From Homarus americanus (lineage: Eukaryota; Arthropoda; Malacostraca; Decapoda; Nephropidae), in assembly GCF_018991925.1 (NCBI RefSeq), contig NW_024722158.1, positions 5,174,778 to 5,238,777 on the forward strand: a DNA stretch of 64,000 bases. Direction: 5' to 3'. The notes under the pieces were generated by a model. It searched no databases, was not told where the DNA came from, and worked only from the letters and a program-made list of their open reading frames with translations. This document shows positions 35,362 through 46,572 of the stretch, in pieces. Numbering within the stretch: the first letter of the stretch is position 1; each line of letters begins with the position of its first letter. Position numbers and translations under genes: made by a program.

Positions 35362-37052
35362 GTAAATTTTGTATACTGTAGATAATGTACTGTACATATA
35401 CTGTACTGTACATTTTTTCCAATGACAAAACAATTTAATTCAGATTTATTCAATCATAAAATATTAATATAATGATAATTATGCTCTTTTTCATACATAA
35501 TAATAAACTTACATATACATTAGTCCTACAGTATAGTTGTATATCTTATATAATAAAGGCACCCAATTTTGTTATCTAGGCTCACAGTGTTGGTGATGCA
35601 AGGCTTGTGTTGTCACCAAGCCACTGACCACCTACACCTATGAGCCGATTTAGCTTTCATATCACAAGTACCAGAAAATAACAGCTGACCTACAACTGAA
35701 CTCCACCCACTTTTTGTGGCCTTAGCAACCATTACAGTTAGTGGTTGTTGGCTGAGAGAGTCAGAATGCCACATCAGTAAATCCTCTGCCTTTTTTCCCT
35801 TTCTCAATGTTTGAAATAATTAATACAATTAAGTGAACCTAAAAACACTTAATTTATATAATATTGAAAAAAAAAGACAGTGGACTGGCGGGTGTGGGTT
35901 GACTCACTCAACAACTAGTCAACACCTATGAAATGTAAATTGGCTTGAGCTTAGTCAGGGAGTCAGTTCACACATTACTACACTATCATATATTTCATAC
36001 TGTGTATGAATAATGACATTATTTCTTCTTATAGATAGTAGGTTTACCTTATTTACTATTTAACTGCTCTTTCTCCTGAGATGCAGTTAAGTAAGTGCTG
36101 CCTCAACATTATTTATATATCATTTGCCAGAGTGAAAGTTTAAACTGTTGAGTAAAAATGTGACGAGCTGATTTTTTCCACAGCGGGGTACAGTATAAGT
36201 GACCTCTACCCCAGATAGCTCATGTGTGAACGGTTTCCATTTCTTTATGTTCCTCATGTCATTTCCATTATTGTCCTACAACCACCCTGGACAGGCACTA
36301 AATAAAATTTTCGAGCATTCATGTTAGACAGACAATAACTCAAAAGTTCAACCGAAGTACAGTATCTCTCCTGCTCACGAGCAGCATGCTATGAGAGTTA
36401 GCAAGTACAGTACTATGTAAACACGACAAAGCCTTTGACACCAAACAACAATCAGAACTTGAACTCAAAATAGTCACTATGAATGTGAGGGTGTTGTGTA
36501 AAGATAGGAAGCACAGGACACAAATGCTGACAGGGAGATGAAGATGTTGCAGTGTAAAAGCTTGGGATTAAGTGAAATAAGATGGACAAGTTCAAAGAGC
36601 ATAAGTGGAGAATAATGTCTTTTTATATCCTTAGGTGGAAGCTTGGAAGAGGTGTTGGGGAGTGTTGTAAAGTGGAAGCTGAGTACAGTTATGTAAAGGT
36701 ATAATGGGCAAAGTCAAATAATTCTGTTGGTCGCTTTAATGCTCAACTTATGTACAAGAACTGTACAGTACTTGCCAATAATAATTTTCTTTTCTTCAAC
36801 AAATTAGTGAGAATGAGGTCTAATGAGTACAGTACAGGTATTTAACTATAATTGGGTGAGTTTAATGCACAGGTAAGAAAGGGGAATGAATCACCAGAAT
36901 TAGGACCATGGGGTTAGGTATTAAGGCATAATCGAAGAGAAAGTTAAAGAAGATGATGAAAATTAGAAAATCCTGGTTTGAACATCACCCCAAGGCCATT
37001 TGTAAAATGACGCTACCCCAAGATAATAAAAAAGATGTTGTCAGGAATCAAA

Positions 37053-37090
37053 TACAGTGAAACCTCGAAATAATGGACTTCTCTAACCAT
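37053..37090 (+). mobile_element. Single pogo/mariner-like terminus
   Basis: TACAGTGAAACCTCGAAATA followed by ATGGACTTCT resembles the terminus at 55283 (TACAGTGAAACCTCCATATA). No matching inverted end was found close by, so this is a fragment at most. Confidence 0.45.
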
Positions 37091-38496
37091 ATGATCCATG
37101 AGATGGGAGTTTCACATCTAACTGGCCCTTGATATAACGTATTTTCCTCTCCATACAGTCCGCTCAATGGAGAAACTAAAATACCAAGTACCATCACCTA
37201 AGCTAAGTCCTACCCAGGGAAAACTATGAGATAGATTATATCCTCTGGTGAGTACTGGGAGGGAAAAACTTAAGAAACAAAAAGCTTGATAAAATTATAA
37301 GGGATTTAGGGAAGCAGAAAACAGATATAGAGACAGAACTCAAAATTGGAACCTACTGTGGGAAGGACACGAAGAACAGAAAGTAGAACAATGGAGTAAA
37401 TACAAAGACATAACATTATAGAGTGGAAAGGAACTTATATAACAAAAAGACTAAAGCTGACTAGATCACAACCGAAATTTATATAACACCGGATAGGAAA
37501 AGAATGTTGATCAGGACCTTCAGGCAGTGAGGCTCATAGTATAAGAACTTCACAATGAAATTAGAAAAACTTGTAAACAGAATACAATAATTCACTAAAA
37601 AAAAAGAATGTAGGAAGATACATAATGACAATAAACATAAATACATAAATTTAGAAAAGGGCAAAATAAATAAACAAGAAAAGAGAACACAAAAGAGGTG
37701 AGACTTTAATGAGTGGTTGCTTATATATGAAGTAGAAGAAGAGAGGGGAAAAAGGCAGAAGCAAAAAGTACTGCATTATGATGAGGATACAGTAGAGGTG
37801 AGAAACAAAAAAGGCTGTCATGTTTATGTTTGGAAGTAGAATTTATAGAAACTTGTGAAAAAAAAAGAATATTGATAAAACTTGTGGATATGATCAGATT
37901 CCTGTAAATTTCTCAAACAAATGAGTAGGAATGGGGTCAAGTGTTTGACTAAAATATGAAACTACAATACAGTACTGTATATATATTCTACAAAGGAGAT
38001 CTTCCGAAAGATTACAAAACCTGATACTATTTAGTTAGGAGGACCGTGGTCACCAACCCCCTCATATTTCATACATATAAAACTTGTGTACAATACAGCA
38101 GCTCTAAATAGATAACTAAATAAAGGAAAAAAAATACAGAAAGTTAAGTAGTCATCATGATAAAATTTAAAATAGTTCCTTACGATAATTCATTTCCTGG
38201 GGGGTGAATAATCTTATGATGTGGGATGCCTATTATATGGAAAACATATATAATCTATAAATTTTCCTTGGTCAAGAATCGTTTTTAATTTCATCTCCAA
38301 GAGGATACAAGTTGAATGTGTAAATATGAATAGCTTTTCCACACAAGTTTGCATACTCTCCATGTTTGGTTTTAATCTAGGAATTATGAGAAGCTAAAAT
38401 TGTGTGAGAAGGACACACAGCCAACAAGCTGATTCTTAGCATAAATCAGGAAATCAGATGCCATATTTGATAGTGTTAGTATTACAGTGTTACGCC

Positions 38497-38838
38497 CTAG
38501 GTGAACTTATGAACATTTGCAAAGTGACTTTTAACACTATCACTCCGAGTGGCTCGATATGGACAACATGGACAGAAGTAGGGTTTCTCTCCAGTGTGGA
38601 TACGACTGTGTTTTGTCAGGTTTGATTTATCAGCCGTTTGATATGAGCAGTGTAAGCAGGAAAAAGGTTTTACCCCAGTGTGAGTAGAATAATGCTTTGT
38701 AATATCACAACGATTGCTAGTTTTATAGCTACACTGTGTGCACTGGTACATTTTGGTCATTTTTCTGCTGCCGATGAGGTCCACCTTAGCTGCCATGCTT
38801 CCTTCATCATCCATAAGACTGTCATTATCCACCCATAC
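38497..38838 (-). CDS. C2H2 zinc-finger terminal exon 11 (central family)
   Basis: Alternative 3' exon of 113 residues (V-W-V-D-N-D-S-L-M) from acceptor TTCTACAG|GTATGG. Fingers at 33-53, 61-81 and 89-110; the last has four residues between histidines (HFANVH) and a KFT tail. The linker after finger 1 is TGVKP, shared only with the exon at 46237-46572, as is the finger 1 helix NRCD; the two look like sisters separated by three other exons. Predicted contact residues N,C,D,K / D,S,N,K / R,D,S,S. Exact GAATAAG at 38856-38862. Confidence 0.91.
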   Translation of the reverse strand, partial: VWVDNDSLMDDEGSMAAKVDLIGSRKMTKMYQCTQCSYKTSNRCDITKHYSTHTGVKPFSCLHCSYQTADKSNLTKHSRIHTGEKPYFCPCCPYRATRSDSVKSHFANVHKFT

Positions 38839-40526
38839 CTGTAGAAAATGTTTGTCTTATTCAGTAAAAAAAAAAGTTAAAAGTTTATAGTATTTATCTT
38901 GTATTTTCCATCATCAAGTTCTTCAGAATGAATGCAAGCCAAAGTTAAGCAGAGAAGAAACCTTATGTATTAAAATTTCTGAAAGCCTTAAAGTTTGTGA
39001 AATGAATAGTTTGTATTCAAATTTCTTTTCTTTTATCAAATTTCTAAAGTCACTGAAACAAGGGAGGAACTACACCAGAGATAATCCACTGACCCGTGAC
39101 TACCAAACACACTTAACATAGCAATGACCCAAAATTTACAGTTACAAGTAAGCAGTAGATTTGGAGACCATGCAAACTCTAGTAGGCAAACTTATCTAGT
39201 TGGGAAAATGTTATAATTGTAGTAAAGTACAGTACGGTATTACTTGTATTGCTGTATGATGCTATTTTATAAATCTGAAAACTAACATTTATGGAGACTA
39301 CAAAGAAACATATTAATTAAAGCTATTGCAAAATACTACACATTTACTGTATCCTAGGAATGTGTCAAAAAGGTCTATACTGTACTGCTGATGGGGTAAT
39401 ATGATTTATATGAGAGTTAATCCCAGAACTGATACACACAATTCTATACTGTACCTAAACCACCAATAAGTCAAATTTCATTTATATGTAAATCTGGATA
39501 AGCCAGACCTTGTCAGGCCCATGGATACCCTTTTGGGGAAAAACACAATAATTCTGAAATATTACAATTTAATGCAAATGTAGTCCAGTCTCCTTAGTCA
39601 GTTCATAACAACACTACACAGTCGGTGTAGACTTTATAAAAAAAATTGAAAAATAGCAAAATATTTCAGACGGACAGTAGTACAGCACTTTAGTAGTGGA
39701 GGAGCTAATGGAGCGACATCTGCTGCCAGCATATTTATATTACAGTGGCACTCAGCACACTAACAACTACAACATAACGAGGGAAAGTAGACATATAAAT
39801 GTGTTCACTAGTATTTTATGTTATAGAAGTTCATATCTCTCTTCAACAAAGACATTAGGATGAATATAAACACTTGTAAGCAAATATGATCTTTATTAGA
39901 CATTAAACTGAGATCTGTAATTTCCTAATCAAAAAATACATTTACATCTTCTTAAATATTTTCAGTGTAACAGTAAAAGCGTCATATTACCGAACAAGCA
40001 AGACCCATTTACACATTCATCAGTTCATCATGGCAATTAAATGCTCCACATAATGACGATAAAATCACGATTAATGAATCACGATCATGAGGCAAACAAT
40101 TATCCCTTTACTGCACTGTACTCAAACACTTCAATTGGGACACATAAAAATTCAATGGTACAGTATTGTGTAGAGTTTGAACTGGTAAGTAAATTTTTAT
40201 TCTGGCTAATCAACTGATAAATGAGTCTTAAGTCCTGGTGAGTACAGCAGAATCAAACAGCACAAATACTGTATGGTTAAAGAGTTTCCAATGGCATAAT
40301 TTTTTTTCCTAGTTTCAATCTTTCTGTTTATTTCTTGTGTCCCTTGTAGAGGTAACGTAAGACATTGAAAATTTCCCATCCTAAGTACAGTACTATGAGA
40401 TTCCTAACTTGAACTTAAGGTCATAATAAATGGCAGCGCAACACCTATGTCCCATATACAGTATAACATTATTGTTAACACTATCACTAATAATTATACC
40501 TGTACTTTGGAATAGTCAATAACCTT
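38839..40526 (-). other. Intron-like spacer between exons 10 and 11
   Basis: AT-rich; nothing recognised besides the exon 11 acceptor signals (38839-38862). Confidence 0.5.
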
Positions 40527-40862
40527 TTACATATGAGTATGTAAGTGATTCAAAAGTCTATCATTCCGATTTGATCGAAAAGGACAACAAGGGCAAGAAA
40601 ATCGCTTCTCCCCCGTGTGAATCCTGACATGTTGTGTTAAATTTGACTTATCACTCGCCTGATAGGAGCAGTGAGGGCATGAAAAAGGTTTTTCTCCAGT
40701 GTGAGTACGATAATGTCTTTTGAAATGAGAACGATTGGCACTGACATAATTACATTGAGGACACTGATATTTTTCTGGTTCCTTTCTACTGTTGGTGAAG
40801 TTCTTCTCAATGTTGGAGCATCTTACCTTGTCAGCTATTTGACTGTCATTATCCAGCCACAC
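40527..40862 (-). CDS. C2H2 zinc-finger terminal exon 10 (central family)
   Basis: Alternative 3' exon of 111 residues (V-W-L-D-N-D-S-Q-I) from acceptor TTCTACAG|GTGTGG. Fingers at 34-54, 62-82 and 90-110 with TGEKP and TGEKR linkers. Predicted contact residues N,S,H,R / D,S,N,Q / R,D,R,N. Finger 3 (CPCCPFRSNRNDRLLNH) pairs with the exon at 43309-43638. Exact GAATAAG at 40880-40886; the 30 intronic bases before this exon are almost the same as those before the exon at 38497-38838. Confidence 0.92.
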   Translation of the reverse strand: MWLDNDSQIADKVRCSNIEKNFTNSRKEPEKYQCPQCNYVSANRSHFKRHYRTHTGEKPFSCPHCSYQASDKSNLTQHVRIHTGEKRFSCPCCPFRSNRNDRLLNHLHTHM

Positions 40863-43308
40863 CTGTAGAAAATGTTTGTCTTATTCAATCATAAGAGTTT
40901 GAAAAAGCAAAAAGATTGACAATGTTTTTGTTAAATTCCAGTGATGTCCTGTAGACTCACATGAAGCTGAGAGATGAAGTTGTGAAGGAGACACTGATGA
41001 AGAGAGACCAAGAGACAGTAAATACCTACAGTACAGCATGAGATAAGATGAGAGAGACAGACTCAAAAGTCTTGCTCTTCTAAACTTAGTGTGATCAACA
41101 ACGAAGACACTGTATTTGCATGAACAGTACACTAAAATAAAGTTGTACTTGAGTAAACCACAACTCTGGATAAAGTAAACTCAATAAGGTATACTTGTAC
41201 TGTACTTTATCCACACTTTTAGAGAAAAATTCAAACTCAACCCACAAAAACCAGAAATTACTAAAATACTGAAATACTTTTTAAAGTGAATATTAGTCTG
41301 GTCCCCTGTGTCATCATACAAGATTTTTAGGTGCAAACGAAATACAGTTCATCCCAGAGGATACCATATACCGAGTCCTTTGTTTCCCGACATCTTGCAC
41401 AAAACACACTCGAGGGATTGTGTACAGTACTGCAATATTACGTCTGTGTGTTACTGGTACTCCCTATTTTACTACCAGGGTGAGCACTGACACACCAAGA
41501 AGATAAGTAACATTTATGTAAAAAAAAAAAAAAAAAAAATCAAAGTACCGTACCCACCACTTCACTCAGTAACCCTCAGCCCCAGAGACTGTAAAGTTAG
41601 CTCAAATAATGTTTCTATTTTTGTGTAGTAATGTACAGTATTTGTTTTCACTTTAGAATGGAACAATGGTACAACAAGGTACAATAAATGTTCATAATAT
41701 TGATGTAAATGTATGCTTAAAATGGCAATACTGTACTGGTAAATGGTTGTATTTTGTACACCAGAAACACATCCCATAGAACCCAGAAATTTGCAAATTC
41801 TGGACCCACTTTCCCCAAGGCTTTGTTGTATATAAGTAAATAGTACTGTATTAAGTCACGTTATTTTTATCGTAGTTAATTCAATAGTGAATTATGTTAT
41901 ACTGTAAGTTCATCCACTTGTGAATGTAATGTTTCGTTCACATTCAAAATTCACAAAGTGACAAACTCCACTTGTAAGCTGCAATAAAAATCGTACTTTT
42001 CAAGATGAGTTGTATCTTCTCCTTCTTGTCTCTGTATTTAAGTAACATAAATTCTTAGAAACAAAATACAGAAAATGTACAAAAAAAAAATCAATCACAT
42101 GAAGAAAAGTATACTGTAAATACAATTGTAAATACAGTAATCACCAACAGGAATAAAAGGACTGTAATTCACATCTTTCTTCCATCACATTGTACTTACC
42201 AAATTAAACTCATCAAATTAGTTGTTTACAGTGGAGGACAAAAATTACACAGCTCATTGACCTGGGCACAGTACATTGTCTTTTGAGTTATGTGATATGA
42301 CTAAAACAGATAAATGCAATTTCAAACAACGAAGAGACAGACAGACAGACAGACACACACACACTCTTGCTCTGTCCGAACTTACCGAAAGTTAAAAATT
42401 TAGCCAAGTTGTCTTATGAACTTGCATTAGACAGTAACTACAGTATGAGTTAAGAAGTTTATTCAAATACAGTTTACAGTCATAAAGTTCTTACCTTCCG
42501 TTTAAACATCAAAAACTCTTCCTTGTTTATATGGCTTAGACAGAGTGAATTAATATATACTAACCCTTTCTTCTCTGTACAGTACATACCCATAACAATA
42601 AACACTACTGCAAACGCATGTCGGGTTTAGTCACGGCTCAGGAGGTTTTAATACAACATAAACTTATATATACACAATAGATTTGGAAGATGAAACAACA
42701 TTTATGTGAAAGGCTCATATCTTTTATTTCAGCAAGGGATGACAAAGTACATTAAAAAAAAAAATATCAAATGAGTTAAAAATTAAATATCCTTAAGGCG
42801 TTCTTCCACAGTTCTGTTTATTCAGTTGGTGAGGTTCAATGATAACTAGAGATACCAAGTCTAGAGAGCGATATCACTAAGAAATATAAGTGAAGTAAAA
42901 ATTACATGCTTGTAAATGGTAGAAAATAAAAATTTGCAAGTAAGGCAAACAAATAAAGTTGGAATCTTTTAAGAAATTTTTGAATCCAATAGAGTAGGCT
43001 TCCGTAACAAATTGTATTTCAAAATCAAGTAAACATGAGGTAAAAAAAGAGATTTCCGATTTGAATAATTGTAATTATTGAGATCCGTTGAGAAATGTAC
43101 TAAAACACACAATATACCACACACTTAGTAAAGATGATGATGAAATAAATCACATTGTATTGTTTGTCTTACACTAAAGAAGGTACTGTACTGTACTGTA
43201 ATGAATACACAAAAATTAACAAATGTGGGGAGAGGTGATACTGCAGACTATTTCAATCCCTGTGTCTTTTGTAGCATCTCTAAGAGATGTGTAAGTGATG
43301 TGTTTTCT
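40863..43308 (-). other. Intron-like spacer between exons 9 and 10
   Basis: AT-rich with a poly-A run at about 41520-41539 and a (GACA)n/(CA)n run at 42335-42364. No coding content recognised. Confidence 0.5.
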
Positions 43309-43638
43309 TTACATGTGAGTTCGTACGTGAGCCACTAGTCGATCTTTTCGATTAGATCGAAATGAACAGTATGGACAAGAAAAACGTTTCTCTCCAGAGT
43401 GAATACGAATGTGTTTTGTTAGATTTGACTTGTCGCTGGTTTGGTATGAGCATTCTGGACAAGAGAAAGGTTTTTCTCCTGTGTGAGTTCGATAATGTTT
43501 TGTAAAATGAGACGGTTTGGAACAGGTGTAGTTACACTCGGGACATTGATATTTTTCCATTCTTGTGTTGGTGGGGTTCTTCTCAACGCTTGAGGCTCCT
43601 ACCTGCTCTGCTATTTGATTGTCAATATCCTGCCATAC
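43309..43638 (-). CDS. C2H2 zinc-finger terminal exon 9 (central family)
   Basis: Alternative 3' exon of 109 residues. The reading frame continues upstream of an internal Met (43560) without a stop to acceptor TTCCTACAG|GTATGG, giving V-W-Q-D-I-D-N-Q-I, the family lead; the exon is therefore longer than a plain ATG-based call. Fingers at 32-52, 60-80 and 88-108; linkers TGEKP and SGEKR. Predicted contact residues K,S,H,K / D,S,N,K / R,D,R,A. Exact GAATAAG at 43656-43662. Confidence 0.91.
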   Translation of the reverse strand, partial: VWQDIDNQIAEQVGASSVEKNPTNTRMEKYQCPECNYTCSKPSHFTKHYRTHTGEKPFSCPECSYQTSDKSNLTKHIRIHSGEKRFSCPYCSFRSNRKDRLVAHVRTHM

Positions 43639-45039
43639 CTGTAGGAAATGTGCGTCTTATTCAGTTTATGGCCACTCAAGACTCACTAAGTGTAAAACAT
43701 TTGTTTTTAATTCAACTGATATTATAAAATAATCTACCAATCACAACAATTAAATGATAAACATGAGCACAAGAAAAGGTCAAACAGTCTTTATCGAGGT
43801 TCCTGCTTCAAAACCCGGCAGCAAGGAGCCACATGCAGTATTTCTCTTAAACAATTTGGTTACTCTATACCTTCACATGTTTTATGTTAAGGAACAAAAA
43901 CACACACTCACAATATTTGCCACACAATTCTATTAACTGGTTTCAGTGACAGAGAGAGTAAATTACTTAATACTAATTTGACTATAAAACAAAAAGTGAA
44001 GGAGTTTCCCCAACCTGGGATAACTCTGGTGAAAAAAGAAAAAAGGAAAAAGGAAACTGTAAAATTACAAGTGAAAGAGACAACATAAATCTGAATAAAA
44101 TTATGTGTATTCTCACTCTCTCTCTCTCTCTCTCTCACACACAAGTCCCAGCTAAAACTTTATTATAATGTATCCTCAACAAGAAAGCAGTATGTGGGTA
44201 TATTTATGGCAAGAGATGAGAGAAAAATTATTAGGGGTATAATTAAGGCAACTACCGTAGTTAATGGTAAATATATATTCACTGGTAACTAGTTAATGGT
44301 AAATATATATTCAATCAGGTTTTCCATTGGAATATTTATCAGTGTAACAATGAAACTATGGCACAATATTAAAAAAAAAAAGATTTGTTGACTGTCAATA
44401 AATTTACAAAACACTTACTCATGTAATAACCTACAAACACTTTCGGTCTTTAACCCCTTGTGTATGGGGTCCCCTCTGAGTTGAGTAAAATCAAATAAAA
44501 AAAATTTATTACAAGTGATATCCCCATAGTGAAGGGTTTAATAACATTAGTTCCATCAGAGTACCGGGAAATAATATGAGACAACACAACAAATCTTATG
44601 GTAATTTAGATTATAATTGGATAAAATGCTAACAAGTGGCTGTTTAATATTCATTTACTCTTTCTCATCATCTCCTCATTAGGCTTTTCGCACCTGGTCA
44701 TATTGTGCAGTATAAAGTATAGATCAAGATATCCTTTAGGGTACAGTATTAACAGTACACTGTAGTACAGTGCCATAATACAGAACAGGTATACTGATTT
44801 TCCCCCAGAGAAAAAAATGATACAGTATTTGTTGTTTGAAATTAATTTTATTCCTCTTTAAAATAAGAGATTCTTTAGACTGGATTTACTATAGGCACGA
44901 GGTAAGTGAAAATAAGTAAATAAAATGAAATAATGTAAAGGAGGATAACTTCATACAATCCTGACATTTAAATAAAACATCCAAAAAAATTAGGAAAAAA
45001 TAAATAAATTGTGCCTCAAACCCAAACATCTACAAAGGT
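43639..45039 (-). other. Intron-like spacer between exons 8 and 9
   Basis: AT-rich with a (TC)n run at about 44113-44136. No coding content recognised. Confidence 0.5.
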
Positions 45040-45375
45040 TCACATGTGAGTTTTAACATGCTCTGTAACCCTGCCCCTCAAATTTGATTTGAATGGGCAG
45101 TAACTACAACAAAAGTTCTTCGCTACAGTGTGATTACGAATATGTTTAGTAAGATTTGACTTGTCACTCGATTGATAAGAACAATGCGAGCAGGAGAAAG
45201 GCTTCTCGCCGGTATGAGTACGGTAATGCCTCGTGAAGTTGGAAGGTGTCGTACAAGAGTAGCTACACAGATTACAGGAATACGTTCTCGCCTTTTTTCT
45301 GTGAAGGTTCACGTTCTCCTCAATACTCTTGGCTCCTACCTTGTCAGCTATTTGAATGTCATTATCCAGCCACAC
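45040..45375 (-). CDS. C2H2 zinc-finger terminal exon 8 (central family)
   Basis: Alternative 3' exon of 111 residues (V-W-L-D-N-D-I-Q-I) from acceptor TCTCTACAG|GTGTGG. Fingers at 34-54, 62-82 and 90-110. The second linker is TVAKN instead of TGEKP, which should weaken the docking of finger 3, and finger 3 itself is the most altered in the family (contacts L,G,R,E). Other contacts: T,S,N,R / D,S,N,K. GAATAAG at 45394-45400 (one base farther out than usual). All Cys and His ligands are present. Confidence 0.91.
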   Translation of the reverse strand: MWLDNDIQIADKVGAKSIEENVNLHRKKARTYSCNLCSYSCTTPSNFTRHYRTHTGEKPFSCSHCSYQSSDKSNLTKHIRNHTVAKNFCCSYCPFKSNLRGRVTEHVKTHM

Positions 45376-46236
45376 CTGTAGAGAAATGTGTGTCTTATTC
45401 AGTCTTGGACATTAGAAAGCTTTACTCAACAATATACAGTAAATCCAATACAGTGCAGCTGAAAAGTGTGTGCTGATTCTTGCTGTATACCTTAAGTATG
45501 AGTGTGTCTGTGACATGATAATTTCTCTTACTCTATAACGTACCTAAGTGTGAGTGCGTCTGATACTGTGTTCAGATATGGAAACTCAAGGTGACCCCAG
45601 TGTAAAAATTAAAACTAAAACCAAGGTAAATAAATACTTCTACAAATACATAAGACAATATTCTTCAAATTGTTTCACTACATCATCAAGTTGTAACAGA
45701 TTTCAATGATTCATGTTTGAATATGATGTGTGTGTGTGTGTGTGTGTGTGTGTACCTGGTAATTCAACCAATAGCAGTGTTATCATTATCATTAACATAG
45801 TGACATTGACATCTCAATCAAAGAAACTCTTGTAGATATTGCTAGGCTTTGATAATGTAGGATGTTTGGTTCGGTTAGGCTGTTAGGTTGTTTTGTCTTT
45901 GAGATCAAACCTATTTGACTAGCCAGACTCATCATACACGAGAGGTGAATGAAAAGAAACAGAACAGCAGAGTAACAGTTTACTTATTTATTAGAATCAA
46001 AGGGACAGGCACATGGGCCAAACTGGCAACAAAGTAACCCATACCATCTTCATATATGGGACACCTTATTGTCATCATAATGAAAATAATCTGACCTGAG
46101 AAAACATTACTATGGCAAGGGAAGTTACTTCAGTAGAATTACAAATTGAAATGGTATCAAAATTATTATACAGGTAACACAATAAAATAATAGCCTCATT
46201 TTTATCATATACTCTGTACATATAAATATTAACGAC
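45376..46236 (-). other. Intron-like spacer between exons 7 and 8
   Basis: Short spacer with a (TG)n run at 45727-45753. No coding content recognised. Confidence 0.5.
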
Positions 46237-46572
46237 TCAAAAGTGGATGCGTAAATGATTCTTGATACTACTTCTTCGTGTAGCTCGATAAGGACAATAA
46301 GGACAAGAGAAAGGCTTTTCTCCAGTGTGTATACGAAGGTGCTGCTTCAAATTAGACTTATCACCTGTTTGGTATGAACAATGTGAACAGGAGAAAGGCT
46401 TAACCCCAGTGTGAGTGCGACAATGCTTTACAAGATCGCAACGATTCATAGTGCTGTACGAACACTGTGAACACTGATATGTTTTTGGCATTTTTCTGCT
46501 GTAGGCGAGGTTCTTCTCAACACTTGGAGCTCCTCCATGGTCAGCAATTTGACTGTCATTATCCAGCCACAC
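46237..46572 (-). CDS. C2H2 zinc-finger terminal exon 7 (central family)
   Basis: Alternative 3' exon of 111 residues (V-W-L-D-N-D-S-Q-I) from acceptor TTCCTACAG|GTGTGG. Fingers at 34-54, 62-82 and 90-110; the first linker is TGVKP. Predicted contact residues N,C,D,K / D,S,N,Q / R,S,S,N. Fingers 1 and 3 group with the exon at 38497-38838. It is the 5'-most member of the central family. The upstream motif is TATTAAG (46590-46596), two changes from the common form. The same-strand frame 46446-46667 is a shadow. Confidence 0.92.
   Translation of the reverse strand: MWLDNDSQIADHGGAPSVEKNLAYSRKMPKTYQCSQCSYSTMNRCDLVKHCRTHTGVKPFSCSHCSYQTGDKSNLKQHLRIHTGEKPFSCPYCPYRATRRSSIKNHLRIHF

Larger units (their letters stand above)
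33373..38496 (-). other. Longest spacer in the array (exons 11-12)
   Basis: About 5.1 kb without a finger exon, enough room for a lost exon. Holds a 41-bp tandem repeat (34063-34183), a 27-bp minisatellite (34593-34781), a TG run (35327-35359) and a single pogo-like terminus near 37053. I searched by eye for an acceptor or finger relic and found none. Confidence 0.5.
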
